From Plotosus lineatus (lineage: Eukaryota; Chordata; Actinopteri; Siluriformes; Plotosidae): DNA of 64,000 nucleotides. The translations under genes and the position numbers were made by a program. Numbering within the stretch: the stretch's first letter is position 1; every line of letters starts with the position of its first letter. Of the stretch, positions 11,077 to 21,690 are shown piece after piece. The notes under the pieces were generated by a model. It had not been told where the DNA came from and ran no database searches. It saw only the letters and a list, made by a program, of their open reading frames with translations. The DNA lies in contig CM045729.1 of assembly GCA_024760905.1 (NCBI GenBank), forward strand, positions 83,923,550 to 83,987,549. Reading direction: 5' to 3'.

Positions 11077-13862
11077 CTTCTTTTCCTTCCGTCTGTTCCT
11101 TTCAGGGGTCGCCACAGCAAATGATCTGCCTCCATCTCTCCCTATCCTCTGCATCTTCTACTCTTACTCCAACGACCTTCATGTCCGCTTTCACCACATC
11201 CATAAATCTTCTCTTTGGTCTTCCTCTGGGCCTTCTGCCTGGTAGTTCCAACCTCAGAATCCTACTACCAATATACTCACTATCCCTCCTCTACACATGT
11301 CCAAACCATCTCAATCTAGCCTCTCTGACTTTGTCTCCAAAACATCTAACATGTGCTGTCCCTCTGATGTACTCATTTCTGATCCTATCCATCCTCGTTT
11401 CTCCCAAAGAGAACCTCAACATTTTCATCTCTGCTACCTCCAACTCTGACTCCTGTCTTTTCCCCAGGGCCTCTGTCTGACCATACAACATCGCTGGCCT
11501 CATCACCGTTTTGTACACTTTTCCCTTCATTCTTGCCGATACTCTCCTATCACACATCACACCGGACACTTTTCTCCATCCATTCCAACCTGCCTGCACG
11601 TGCTTCTTCACCTCTTTTCCACACTCTCCATTGCTCTGGATTGATGAGCCAAAGTACTTAAAATCCTCCACCTTCTTTATCTCTGCCCCCTGTAACCTCA
11701 CCGTTCCTCTTGGGTCCTTGTCATTCACACAAATGTATTCTGTCTTACTGAGACTAACCTTCATTACCCTCCTTTCCAGGGCTTACCTCCACAGGATTTT
11801 CCTCCACTTGTTCTCTGCTCTCACTACAGATCACGATGTCATCTGCAAACATCATAGTCCATGGAGATTCTTGTCTAACCTCGTCTGTCAGCCTGTCCAT
11901 CACCATAGCAAACAAGAAGGGGCTCAGAGCTGACCCTTGATGCAGTCTCACCTCCACCTTGAACTCTTCTGTCACACCGACAGCACACCTCACCACTGTC
12001 TTACATCTCTCATACATGTCCTGCACCACTCTAACATACTTCTCTGCCACTCCAGACTTCCTCATGCAATACCACAGTTCTTCTCTCGGCACCCTGTCAT
12101 ATGCTTTCTCCAGATCCAAAAAGGCACATTGCAGCTCCTTCTGACCTTCTCTGTACTTCTCTATGAACATCCTCAAAGCAAACACTGCATCTGTGGTGCT
12201 CTTTCTTGGCATGAAACCAAACAGTTGTTCACAAATGTTGACCTCTGCCCTTAGTCTAGCTTCCACTATTCTTTCCCATAACTTCATTGTATGGCTCATC
12301 AACTTTATCCCTTTGTAGTTGCCACAACTCTGTACATCTCCCTTGTTCTTAAAAATGGGCACAAGTACACTTCTCCATTCCTCTGGCATCTGCTCACTTT
12401 CTAAAACCTTGTTGAAGATTCTTGACAGAAAATCTTCTGCTACCTCCCCTAGACACTTCCATACCTCAACTGGTATGTCATCAGGGCCAACTGCCTTTCC
12501 ACTCTTCATCCTCTTCAATGCCTTCCTCACTTCTCCATTACTAATCTTTGCTACTTCCTGGTCCTCAACGGTCACCCCTTCTACTCTTTTTTCTCTCTCA
12601 TTTTCCTCATTCATCAGCTCTTCAAAGTACTCTTTCCATCTTCCCAGCACACTTCTGTCATCAGTCAATACATTTCCCTCTCTGTCCTTTATCACGCTAA
12701 CTTGCAGCACGTCTTTCCCATCTCTATTTCTCTGCTGTGCTAACCTGTATAAATCATTTTCTCCCTCCTTACTTTCCAGCCTATCATACAAGTCATCATA
12801 TGCCCTCTGTTTGGCCTTTGACACCGCTACCTTCGTCTTACGCTGTGTCTTCCTGAACTCCTGTTTACTCTCTTTGGTCTTCTCTGTGTCCCATTTCTTC
12901 TTGGCTAACCTCTTCCCACACACTCCTGCACTTCCTCATTTCACCACCAAGTTTCCTTATCTCCTTTCCTTCCAGAGGACACATCAAGTACTCTCCTACC
13001 AGTCTCCCTGATCACATTGGCTGTAGTTGTCCAGTCATCTGGAAGCACTTCCTGACTACCCAAAGCCTGTTTCAATTCCTCCTTGAAGACAACACGACAC
13101 TCTTCCTTTTTCAGCTTCCACCACTTTATCTTCTGCTCTGCCTTTGCCTTTTTCATCTTTCTCACCATCAGCGTCATCTTGCACACCACCATCCTATGCT
13201 GTTTGGCAACACGCTCACCCACTACTACTTTGCAGTCACTGACTTCCTTCAAATTCCATCGCCTACACAAGCTGTAGTCTACCTGTGTGCTCTTACCTCC
13301 GCTTTCATAAGTCACCCAATGCTCCTGTTTCTTCTTGAAGAAAGTATTCACCACAGCCATTTCCATCCTTTTTGCAAAATCTATCAACACCTATCCTTCT
13401 GTGTTCCTGTCCTGGATACCAAACCTGCCCATCACTTCCTCGTCCCCTCTGTTGCCTGCACCAACATGTCCATTGAAGTCTGCCCCGATGACCACTCTTT
13501 CACCTCTGGGGGTGCTCTGCATCACTTCATCTAACTCACTCCAGAATCCCTCCTTCTCTTCTCGCTCACATCCTGCCTGTGGGGCATAAGCACTAACAAC
13601 ATTGACCATCACGCCTTCAATTTCTAACTTGAGACTCATCACTCTGTCTGACACTCTTTTCACTTCTAGAACATTCCTGACAAACTCCTCCTTCAAGATG
13701 ACTCCTACTCCATTTCTCTTCCCATCCACACTGTGATAAAACAGCTTCAACCCTGCTCCTAAGCTTCTCGCCTTGCTACCTTTCCACCTGGTCTCCTGAA
13801 CACACAGTATGTCTACCTTCCTCCTCTGCATCATGTCAGCCAGCTCTCTATCTTTTCCTTGC
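11077..13862 (-). mobile_element. RTE-clade LINE, copy 2, nearly full length
   Basis: About 2.8 kb. The 3' end (11077) begins with the CTTCTTCTTTTCC tail complement and runs through RT, linker and endonuclease to about 13862 at a TA microsatellite. Only the leader is missing. No target duplication was found, which is common for RTE copies landing at simple repeats. Confidence 0.85.
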
Positions 13863-13863
13863 A
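11291..13863 (-). pseudogene. RTE LINE pol, near complete but interrupted
   Basis: From the 5' side: the apurinic-type endonuclease (13391-13863) has VDILCVQETRWKG, NVVSAYAPQ and VVIGADFNGHVG catalytic blocks. The continuation (12941-13390) has KSTQVDYSLCRRW and the KWWKLKKEE linker. The RT (11754-12923) has VGPDDIPVEVWK, FGFMPRKSTTDA, FLDLEKAYDRVPR and FADDIVICSE. The C-terminal domain (11291-11764) has RPAMLYG and LRWFGHV. At least three frame breaks separate these blocks, so no complete protein is made. Confidence 0.85.
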
Positions 13864-13884
13864 TATATATATATATATATATAA
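13864..13884. repeat. (TA)n microsatellite
   Basis: Short TA run between the RTE copy and the fold-back element. Confidence 0.85.
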
Positions 13885-13888
13885 TATA

Positions 13889-15735
13889 CAGTAGGCCCTC
13901 GATATTCACGGAGGTTTGGTTACGGCCCCTGCCGCGAATGAAGATAATCTGCGAGTTCTGTACTCGGAAGTACAACCCCATGTATCATGTTACATGCGTG
14001 AATGCGCAACTGGAGGTAAAATGCTGTGTGTCTATTACATGCGCTAAAATATGCTTCTTAAATACATTCTATAGACAGTCTTACTCATTAATACAGTATT
14101 AATGTAGTAAAATGTAGTAATGATTCAGAAAACCTTTTAAATTTTCACTGTTATATTTATTGATGATAAAATATAAACATTATACAGCATATACTGTTGT
14201 AAAGCACTAGTATTAAAGTCTTTTTCAATTATTATTAAGTACAGTACCTAAGTTAATTCTTAGAATGTTTGTGCGTGAGATTTTTATGTTCTGTAGCATG
14301 TTTAACAAACAATACCAAAAGGATAAACTTAATTACACTTCATGTCCTTTTACATTGAAATTGGAGTGACGTCTCCAAGATGGCGCTGCCGAGAAGGCGA
14401 TGTCGCAGAGTTCTCAGAGTCAAATTGTTTCTTTGTTCGCTTTAATTTGTTTTATTTGTTGTTTTGCGATTGGAGTCTTGGGGCAACTAAGCACAAGTTA
14501 AGCATGCTATCCTGACCTAATATGCTATGGTAGCTCAATGCTAGCACCCCAGCTAACAATGAGCCCAGGCGGAGTTCTCAGAGTCATGTTGTTTCTTTTG
14601 ATTTGTTGTTTTGTTTGTTCATGTTTTGCACTATGCTTGTCTATGACTGGTTGGCACTACTACAGCTATGAGATCGGAGTCTTCAACTCCTATCCTGAGC
14701 TAATATGCTATGGTAGCTCAATGCTAGCTGCACTACAGCTAACAATAAGCCCAGGTGAGAAGGGGCCGAACAATGACTCTGACGCTTGGGATTGCAGGGG
14801 ATGAAGGCTGTCTAGCCGGCTGGTGCAATCGCCTCATCGGGTGTACTCTCTTCGAGCCATGTTTCACAGAAACACAGAATGGAGCAGTCCTGCAGATCCC
14901 TCTGCACTGCAATCTGAGCATGAAGCTCGTCCATCTTGTTTCGCAGGGACTGAACACTTTCAAGCAGTATGACCGGAAGTGCTAACCAAGCGCCGGAGAT
15001 TCTGAGAACTCTGCCTGGGCTTATTGTTAGCCGGGGTGCGGCTAGCATTGAGCTACCATAGCACATTAGCTCATGATAGAAGTGGTTGCGTGCTTAGTTA
15101 GCCGAAGATGAAGCTGCTCCTAGCTGTAGTATGGTCGCCCGTTCATAGAGGAGCATAGTGCAAAACATGAACAAACAAAACAACAAATAAAACAACTTAA
15201 AATGAACAAAGAAACAATTTGACTCTGAGAACTCCGTGACGTCATCCTCTAGGCAGCGCCATCTTGGAGACGTCACTCCAAGTTCAATGTAAAAGGACAG
15301 GAAGTGTAATAAAGTTTATCCTTTTGGTGTCGTTTGTTAAACATGCTACAGAACATAAAATCTCATGCACAAACATTCTAAGAATTAACTTAGGTACTAA
15401 AGACTTTAATACAACAGTTCAGAGGAAACTGTCTTTTCTTCAGGAGAAAGTCTTATTTCTTTAGAAGAGACATCCAACATTTTCTATTGCTTCGCCAGAG
15501 AAGACACACAGCATTTGAGTGGTATCATAGAGCTTAATTGGTAAATAAAACACACAAAAAAAAGGCTCATTGACAACTTGTGCGCGAATGAAGAAAAGGG
15601 GGCATTACAGCATCTCAATCAATCAGCAGGAAGGAGGACAGCCATTGGCTGAATTTGAGTGACGTGTCAGTTGCTTGGCAGTCCGCGAATACTCAAACCG
15701 TGAGTGTAAAACCACGAACAGTCAAGGGCCTACTG
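13889..15735. mobile_element. fold-back pogo/Tigger-like element with captured LINE 5' DNA
   Basis: It starts after TA (13887-13888) with CAGTAGGCCCTCGA and ends with TCAAGGGCCTACTG, inverted copies of each other, as in pogo/Tigger-type ends. The interior is a large imperfect palindrome: about 14210-14757 reads as the reverse complement of about 15013-15412. Each arm carries a LINE 5' leader (CCAAGATGGCGCTGCC and GAGTTCTCAGAGTCAAA). No transposase is seen. The left half recurs at 38066-38720. Confidence 0.75.
14812..14985 (-). pseudogene. LINE endonuclease N-terminus captured in the fold-back element
   Basis: The minus-strand frame reads SLRNKMDELHAQIA.. then SILCFCETWLEE. These match the segment leading into the endonuclease of fish L2-type LINEs, with the ETW catalytic Glu block. 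It ends within about 60 residues and lies next to the same LINE leader found at 6919. It is a captured fragment, not a gene. Confidence 0.6.
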
Positions 15736-15739
15736 TGCA

Positions 15740-15742
<3 letters not shown>

Positions 15743-15797
<55 letters not shown>

Positions 15798-15800
15798 CGC

Positions 15801-15890
<90 letters not shown>
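15743..15890. repeat. compound (GT)n(TA)n(GA)n microsatellite
   Basis: About 80 bases of GT, 40 of TA and 28 of GA in succession, abutting Penelope-like DNA. Confidence 0.95.
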
Positions 15891-15894
<4 letters not shown>

Positions 15895-16075
15895 TTCTGA
15901 GTAGATCCTTCCGTAGGAGAGTGCTCAATACTTTTTGGTAGAGCAAATAACAAAAATAAAAGGACAGGACAAAGACTTTCTATTGAAACTCCATTTATCA
16001 CTACAGATCTGTTTCGAGGGGTGGTGAAACCATCCTCCCTCTTCAGGTGGTTCTAGAAGAACCACCTTCTTCTAT
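15891..16075 (-). mobile_element. Penelope-like terminal repeat
   Basis: It matches the terminal sequence next to the Penelope ORF start at 10433-10735 and the copies at 43908 and 61378. On the minus strand it contains a hammerhead-like core. It abuts a compound microsatellite on one side and a (TA)n-rich stretch on the other. Confidence 0.65.
15997..16051 (-). ncRNA. hammerhead-ribozyme-like core (decayed stem I)
   Basis: On the minus strand CTGAAGA, a stem II region, CGAAACAGATCTG and the cleavage context GTA are present in the right order. Stem I pairs only three bases here (CAC with GTG) before an A-C mismatch. Compare the better copy at 43955-44009. Probably inactive or weak. Confidence 0.45.
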
Positions 16076-16105
16076 ATAGAAGAACCACCTTCGTCTTCTA
16101 TAAAT

Positions 16106-16114
16106 ATATATATT

Positions 16115-16153
<39 letters not shown>

Positions 16154-16155
16154 AA
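16106..16155. repeat. (TA)n-rich microsatellite
   Basis: Imperfect TA/TTTA run immediately upstream of the first CTLD exon. Confidence 0.85.
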
Positions 16156-16261
16156 ACACAAAATATAAATGTTTTTTTTTTCAAATGTAGAACAGTATCT
16201 ATTTTTGCTTTTAAAAATATGTAAAACTTACTGTTTTTTGAATATAAAATATCACCAACAG

Positions 16262-16654
16262 GTTTGATCACCATTGTTGTACCTATCCTGGGAATCGTCT
16301 TTCACAAATATGACCTGATCATGATTCCAATGTCATGGCCTGATGCACAGAATTACTGCAGGGAGAAGTTCACTGACCTGGCAACCATCCATAGTGGTAC
16401 TGATTTGTTAAGATTTACCAAAGAAGCAGAAAGTAAAGCTCTGACATCACCTGCTTGGGTTGGACTGTACAATGATGTTGATGGCTGGCGCTGGTCCTTC
16501 ACTGACCTTCCATTGAAGAATGTACCTTTTACCAACTGGGCCAGTGGACAGCCAAATAATTATCCTGGGAACCAACCATGTGGTCAGCTTGGTCAGTATA
16601 ATCAATGGTGGGATTTAGCATGTAAATGGACATACCCATTCATATGCTACAATG
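16262..16654 (+). CDS. CTLD gene, exon encoding first C-type lectin domain
   Basis: The acceptor AG is at 16260-16261 and the donor GTAAGT starts at 16655. The exon is 393 bases and begins and ends in phase 1. It opens with a hydrophobic stretch (LITIVVPILGIVF), then SWPDAQNYC with the first domain Cys, the WVGLY core, the WASGQPNN motif (QPN where canonical mannose-type domains have EPN), and closes with PFICYN. Calcium-site residues are only partly conserved, so sugar binding is uncertain. A signal-peptide exon should lie upstream. Confidence 0.85.
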
Positions 16655-16774
16655 GTAAGTCAATATCCTGATACTGATTTTAGTTTGTGTTTAATGGTTA
16701 CTCATTGCCATGTGTTCTTTGGCAACCAGTACAGATAAAGATGTGAACGTTTTATTTATTTATTTATGTTTCAG

Positions 16775-17113
16775 TTAATTTCACCGGTGCTGACAGATTC
16801 ATCGGTATCTCTACTCCTATGAACTGGACTAAAGCTCAGACTTATTGTCGTACACACCACACAGACTTGGCCAGTTCTCTTAACAGTTCAGACGACAACA
16901 TCTTAGTGCAGATCAAGATCATTCAGGGAAGTTCTTGGTTTGGTCTATACCGAGACACTTGGAAGTGGTCAGACGGCACCAAAGTTTCAGATCTCACATG
17001 GGCTCCTGAACAACCGGATAATTCTGGAAGATATGAGAACTGTGCTACGGTTTACAATGGGAAGTTTAGTGATGAACGCTGCACCGAAAAACACTATTTC
17101 TTCTGTCAAACTC
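16775..17113 (+). CDS. CTLD gene, exon encoding second C-type lectin domain
   Basis: The acceptor is TTTCAG ending at 16774 and the donor GTGAGT starts at 17114. It is 339 bases, phase 1 to phase 1, and only 120 bases after the previous exon. It encodes MNWTKAQTYC, HHTDLAS, WFGLYRD, WKWSDG, the PEQPDN motif and YFFCQT, all normal for fish CTLDs. The usual WND calcium-site motif is replaced by FSDER. The last base (C) joins TT from the exon at 29011 to make a Leu codon. Confidence 0.85.
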
Positions 17114-17150
17114 GTGAGTCTTTAATTCTCATTGATATTGATAATATATA

Positions 17151-17450
17151 CAGTGGTACCTTGACTTACAAAATTAATCCGTTCTGAGGGCAAGCTCGTA
17201 AGTCAAAATATTTGTTAGATAAAACAAAAATTCCGAAATAAAATAATAGAAAACCAATTAATCCATTCCAACCCAATCACAAACTCATATAACCTGACAC
17301 AAACAGGTATATTTGACCTAATAGGTGGTGTATAACAGAGAAGGAGGAGGAGGAGGAGGAGGATTTTGTGCATGTGCACGCTACGAATGCCAGTGAAGAA
17401 AAGGCTTGTGGTGAGCTCCCACAATGCCAGTGTGCTTCCCAAATAGTGGG
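17151..17450 (+). mobile_element. pogo/Tigger-like MITE fragment
   Basis: After TA it starts CAGTGGTACCTTGACTTAC, with GCTCGTAAGTCAAAATA 48 bases further in, a typical pogo/Tigger-type end. The matching right end is not found, so the right boundary is a guess. It contains a (GGA)n run near 17343-17362. Confidence 0.55.
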
Positions 17451-17670
17451 GTGTGCTCCCCTTTGGTGGGGCATGGAGTGATGCCAGGGGAGGCGCGAAT
17501 GACCTTGGGGAACATGCTTTTTGTCCATACTATACTAGAATTAAGTGTAATTGCACATCATCTACAGTAGGTGGCAGTGGCACTCTCATTGAGTCAAATC
17601 TATTATTTGTTGTTTGTTTAAATGTTGTATTTAAATTAAACATAATGAATTTTATTTTAGATCCAAAACT

Positions 17671-17830
17671 TAGGGTGGCACAGTGGTGTAGTGTTTAGCA
17701 TGACTGCCTCGCAGCAAAATGGTTTTGGGTTTGTGTGTCAGACTCAATTGATTCAGTGATGTCAGTGATGGCCTTTCTATGTAGAGCTTGCATGCACTTC
17801 CTCGATGTTACTCTTTGCCAGTAAAACAGT
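17671..17830 (+). mobile_element. tRNA-derived SINE head (DANA/V-SINE-like)
   Basis: The motif GGTGGCACAGTGGTGTAGTG, then GCCTCGCAGCAAAATGG, is the head common to DANA-type fish SINEs. The B box is degenerate (GGGTTTGTGT). The tail is not recognisable. Related pieces occur at 30088, 33080, 40043, 40493, 48370 and 48590. Confidence 0.55.
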
Positions 17831-17955
17831 ACTTTGACTAATGCTGTTCAGCCTCATAACCTCTGTCTTCTCCTTGCTCACTGATAGCCCCAGCTTAGAT
17901 GAGCGTAGCTGTGTGACAGTAGAGCAATGTCATCCACGTAGTCCAGGTCATCTAG

Positions 17956-19790
17956 CTAATCCCACAAAGTCCACTCGATCCCATTTCTTATTCCTTCAGT
18001 ACTTTCCCTCATAATCCAATCTACGGAAAGCAAAAATAGGAAGGGGGATAGTAAGCATCCCTGCCGTATACCTGTCTTAACTTCAAATTTGTCAGTGAGA
18101 TCACCCCCGTGTATAACTCTGCAAGACATGCCATCATATGAGTTCTTGACCAGACTGATAAATTTTTCAGGTATTCCATAATACCGCATCAACATCCAGA
18201 GTGTTGAATTATTGTTACATACAAAGATGAGTTCCATTCGAGCAACTGCTCTACTATAACCCTCAATGTTGTAATTTGGTCAATACAAGATCTCTCCTTT
18301 CTAAAGCCTGCTTGATGGTCCCTTAGCTCCTTGTTCACTTTGGTCTCCTTTCTTTGGTAGCTTGACGAGAAAATCTTCCACTCTTCTATTACCTCCTCCT
18401 TTATCTAGATATGCTCAATTATTTGCCCTAGCATCTATGATGTATAAGTTGCTGCTTTCAAGGCTTCACTTGGGATTTCATCTGGACCAGCTGCTTTTCC
18501 ATTCTTTAGCATCAAGATGGCCTTGCATACTTCCTCCCTAATGGGCACATCACAGTTAACCTGAAGTGTACTTTCTGGACGTGGTACATCTGTTATCTTT
18601 CCGAGAGCAGGTCTATTTAACAGCTCTCTAAAATGCTCTGCCCATCTTTTTAGCTGGTCTTCCTTCTTGTTTAGCAGATTTCCCTTTTCATTCTGCACCA
18701 GCCCACTACTCTGCTTATATTTGTTTGCCAATTTTCTGGTGATGTCATATAGCTCCTTCATATTCCTTTGTGTAGCTGCCTGTTGTACTTGCTTAGCCAA
18801 ATCTTCAACATAACTCATCTTGTCTAATGCGTCTTCTGACCTCATTATGGCATTCTGAATACTGCTTCTGAGCTACTGATTTTGCTGCCTGTGCCTCTTA
18901 TTAAGCATGTCCTTTTCTGTCTTCTCATCTATTTTCTTAAGTGTGGCTGTTTTAATCCAAGGCTTTTTCTGACATTTCTTCTTTCTTACAACTTCTTCAC
19001 AAACTTCCTTCCATACTTTCTTTCTGTTCTCCCAGAGTATCTCTATCATGCTGCTACTGTCATCCTCTTGGTCATCTTCTAAAGCCTGAAGTGCTTCTGA
19101 CAAGGTGATTTGGAAGGCATTTTCATGTCTTTTCCTACAGGAGATGGATACTGTATTTAGTCTTCATGTGAGAAATAGTCTCCCATCGTTTCAGCTTGAG
19201 CTTCAGTTTAGCGACCACTAGGTGATGGTCAGAAGCAGCATCCATCCCATGTTTTACCCTGACATCCAGAAGAGATCTTCTAAACCTTGTTCCAATACCA
19301 ATGTGGTCAATCTGATTCTCAGTGACATGATTTGGAGAAACCCACGTAACCTTATCTTTATGTGAAAAAATGGACCTCCCAATTGCAATCCTATTATCGG
19401 CACAGAAGTTAAAAAAAAAAAAAAAAGCTCAACATTTTCATTCATATGACCAAGTCGGTGTTTTACCATTATCTCTTCACATCCATTATTGCTAGATCCA
19501 AATTAGACGTTGAAATCACCCATGAGAAGTATAACTTTCTTTTCTTTACTTTGGTCTAATACATTTGTCAGCACATAACACTGCCCTTCCTTGAGATTTA
19601 TCCTGTGATGGCTTGTCTTGAACTGAGCTGTAATGATCCTAGAGCTGATGGGTTCCCAGCTTATTAGAGCTTTCTGTGCTTCTATGAACAACATAAATCC
19701 CACGTCTTTCTTTCTTTCTTCCTTTCGGCTTTTTTCCATTCTCGAAAGTCTCCACAGTGAATCAACTGATTCACACATTTGATTTGGCAT
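17956..19790 (-). pseudogene. SR2-like LINE pol remnant
   Basis: Pieces in different frames: 17956-18237 (RT core, RQGCLLSPF), 18435-18845 (linker and RT entry, GKAAGPDEIPSEAL), 18873-19103 (linker, KKPWIKTATLKKI) and 19503-19790 (endonuclease, ending MGDFNV). The RT middle between 18237 and 18435, including the template-binding region, is badly decayed. No working product. Confidence 0.65.
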
Positions 19791-19865
19791 GGGTTTTTAC
19801 GTCGGATGCCCTTGCTGTCACAACCCTTTTTATCAAGGGACAGAAACACGCTGACGGCTCCTCTG
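19700..19865 (-). mobile_element. SINE 3' fragment
   Basis: The minus-strand tail half of the 7150-type SINE: CCTTTCGGC..CCATTC, TTTGATTTGGCA, GTCGGATGCCCTTGCTGTC and GACAGAAACACGCTGA. It lacks the tRNA head and lies inside the SR2-like LINE. Confidence 0.75.
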
Positions 19866-20280
19866 TGTGATATGCCTTCTCCTTCATATGATTTGAATAC
19901 AGAACTACCTTGCCTGATATATAAGCTTAGATTGACCTTCCTTGATCGAACGTGTTTCACACAAACCAAGAACTTACAGGTTATAGGTCTTCATCTCTCT
20001 TGCAATTATGGTAGCCTTCCGTCTTTCATTCATAGTCCTCACATTTCACATCCCTGTTCTTGTGACCATCTTTGATGATAGAAGTGTCAGCAGTGCAGCT
20101 TCCTTTCGTCTTTGTCCACTCTGTGTCATATTTGCTCTTCTATATGAAGGTTTCTCCATCTCATTATTGATCTTTTATTAGTCTTCTATTAGTCGATGTT
20201 TCCGTAATCCTAGAAAACCCACTGAGTGGGAGATTAGCCTACCCATCTTCACCAGAGCCTTTTTAGCCAGCACGTTTCAG

Positions 20281-20427
20281 GGTTATTCCAAACAGGCCTT
20301 CATGGTGTCCCCCGGGAGAGTTGGAGGAAGTGGCTCGGGAGAGGGACGTCTGGACCTCTTTGCTAAGGTTGCTGCCCCCGCGACCTGACCCTGGACTAAG
20401 CGGAAGAAGATGATGATGATGATGAGG
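20281..20427 (+). mobile_element. Rex3 3' end fragment
   Basis: It matches the last part of Rex3 (GAGAGTTGGAGGAAGTGGCT, GACGTCTGGACCTCTTTGC, CCTGACCCTGGACTAAGCGG) and ends in (GAT)n, the Rex3 tail. Only about 145 bases. Confidence 0.75.
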
Positions 20428-20599
20428 CCTTCATGGCAATGGTAACGGCCCAGGCAGAAAACTACCCACCATGCATTGCCCCACTTGGCCACTCTGCCTA
20501 TTTCCGTCTCCCACGACTGGACGAGGTGTTGGACTTTGGGAGAATGGATCTTTTTTATTTTTTTACCGCAGATGTCATGACTGAGCTAGTGGGCCATGC

Positions 20600-21294
20600 G
20601 AACTTCAGAGCGGACAGAACCAACATGTCTGGTTATAAATGCAAAGGAGGCCTGTGTGTTTATATCAACAATATTCATCAATGCCAAAATCAAAGACACT
20701 CACTGCTGTCCAGATACAGAGTATCTGATGGGACAATGTAGAAGTTTGTACTTGCTGAGAGCTTACTTTCATCATTATAGGTCAGGTCAGGTATGAAGGC
20801 ATGCGCCGGGACGGCACTTCGCTGTGTCCACCAGCCGCCTTCACTCATCCGGCCGTCTCCTGGCAATCGACCAGGCCTGCGCAGGGCCCATACCCCCCCG
20901 GCAGGGCAGCCCTCAGCTGCGAAAACCACATCGCACGCGGCTGTCCCTGCGATCGGCTCCAGCCCCTAGGATCCCAAATGGACAGGATCCAGTGTGCTGG
21001 ATCCGAAGGCGGGATTAACTGCCATTAATATGCCGGGCCAAGCTAATTCTAAGTTACCCATTTACAACTCACCATTAATAAACAGCTAACAATGTAGATG
21101 AACTGTGTTAGAATTGTGGCAGACTTTAAGCATGCAAACATGAAGTCTGGCCTTCATAGATTCTATAAAATGTGAGTTTCCCAATGAGAAAAACACTCTA
21201 GACCAATTTTAGACCAACATCCCAGATGCCTATAAATCCAACGTCCAAGATGTGTTTTTTAAAGAAATCGTAGTGGCTATCCAGCATGGTTTAT
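20600..21294 (+). mobile_element. L2-type LINE endonuclease fragment with GC-rich interruption
   Basis: The frame at 20605-20740 reads FRADRTN..GGLCVYINN..HSLLSRY, a segment of the L2-type endonuclease. After a GC-rich stretch (20778-21033) it resumes as VADFKHANMKSGLHRFY and later LDQ..IPDAYKS pieces. Stops are frequent. The RTE copy at 21295 is inserted at its end. Confidence 0.65.
20778..21033. other. GC-rich segment of unknown origin inside L2 fragment
   Basis: About 255 bases, markedly richer in G+C than its surroundings, replace the middle of the L2 endonuclease. No coding motif, terminal repeat or target duplication was recognised. Confidence 0.5.
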
Positions 21295-21690
21295 CTCTTC
21301 TTCTTCTTCTTCTTCTTCTTCTTATTCGTCTTTTCCTTTCGGCTGCTCCCTTCAGAGGTTGCCACAGCCAATCATCTGCCTCCATCTCACCTTGTCCTCT
21401 GCATCTTTTCTTACGCCAACGACCTTCAGGTCCTCCTTTACCACATCCATAAATCTCTTTTTTTTTGGTCTTCCTTTAGGCCTTCTGCCTGGTAGTGCCA
21501 ATCTCAGAATCCGAATACCAATATATTCAATATCTTTTCTTCATACATGTCCAAACCATCTCAATCTAGCCTGTCTGACTTTGTCTCCAAAACCTCTAAC
21601 ATGTGCTGTCTCTCGGATGTACTCATTCCTGATCCTATCCATGCTCATTACTCCCAAGGAGAACCTCTACATTTTAATGTCTGCTACCTG

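Larger units (their letters stand above)
17790..20200 (-). mobile_element. second RTE-like LINE (SR2-like), decayed
   Basis: It differs from the abundant RTE family. On the minus strand it has endonuclease pieces near 19240-19540 (MGDFNV; RRSLLDVRVKHGMDAASDH), a linker with ELYDITRKLANKYKQS, RT entry KNGKAAGPDEIPSEALK, and RT core GIRQGCLLSPFLFLLSVDWIM. A YVDD-type catalytic motif can be read near 17925 in a shifted frame. This style is seen in SR2/RTE-like elements of many animals. Clade placement is tentative. Confidence 0.65.

Noticed and set aside
15655..16001. open frames made of [15 protein letters not shown] and LSLSL repeats
   Set aside because: Translations of dinucleotide microsatellites. 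The same applies near 28936, 36345, 40231, 44087, 47770, 61198 and 62304.
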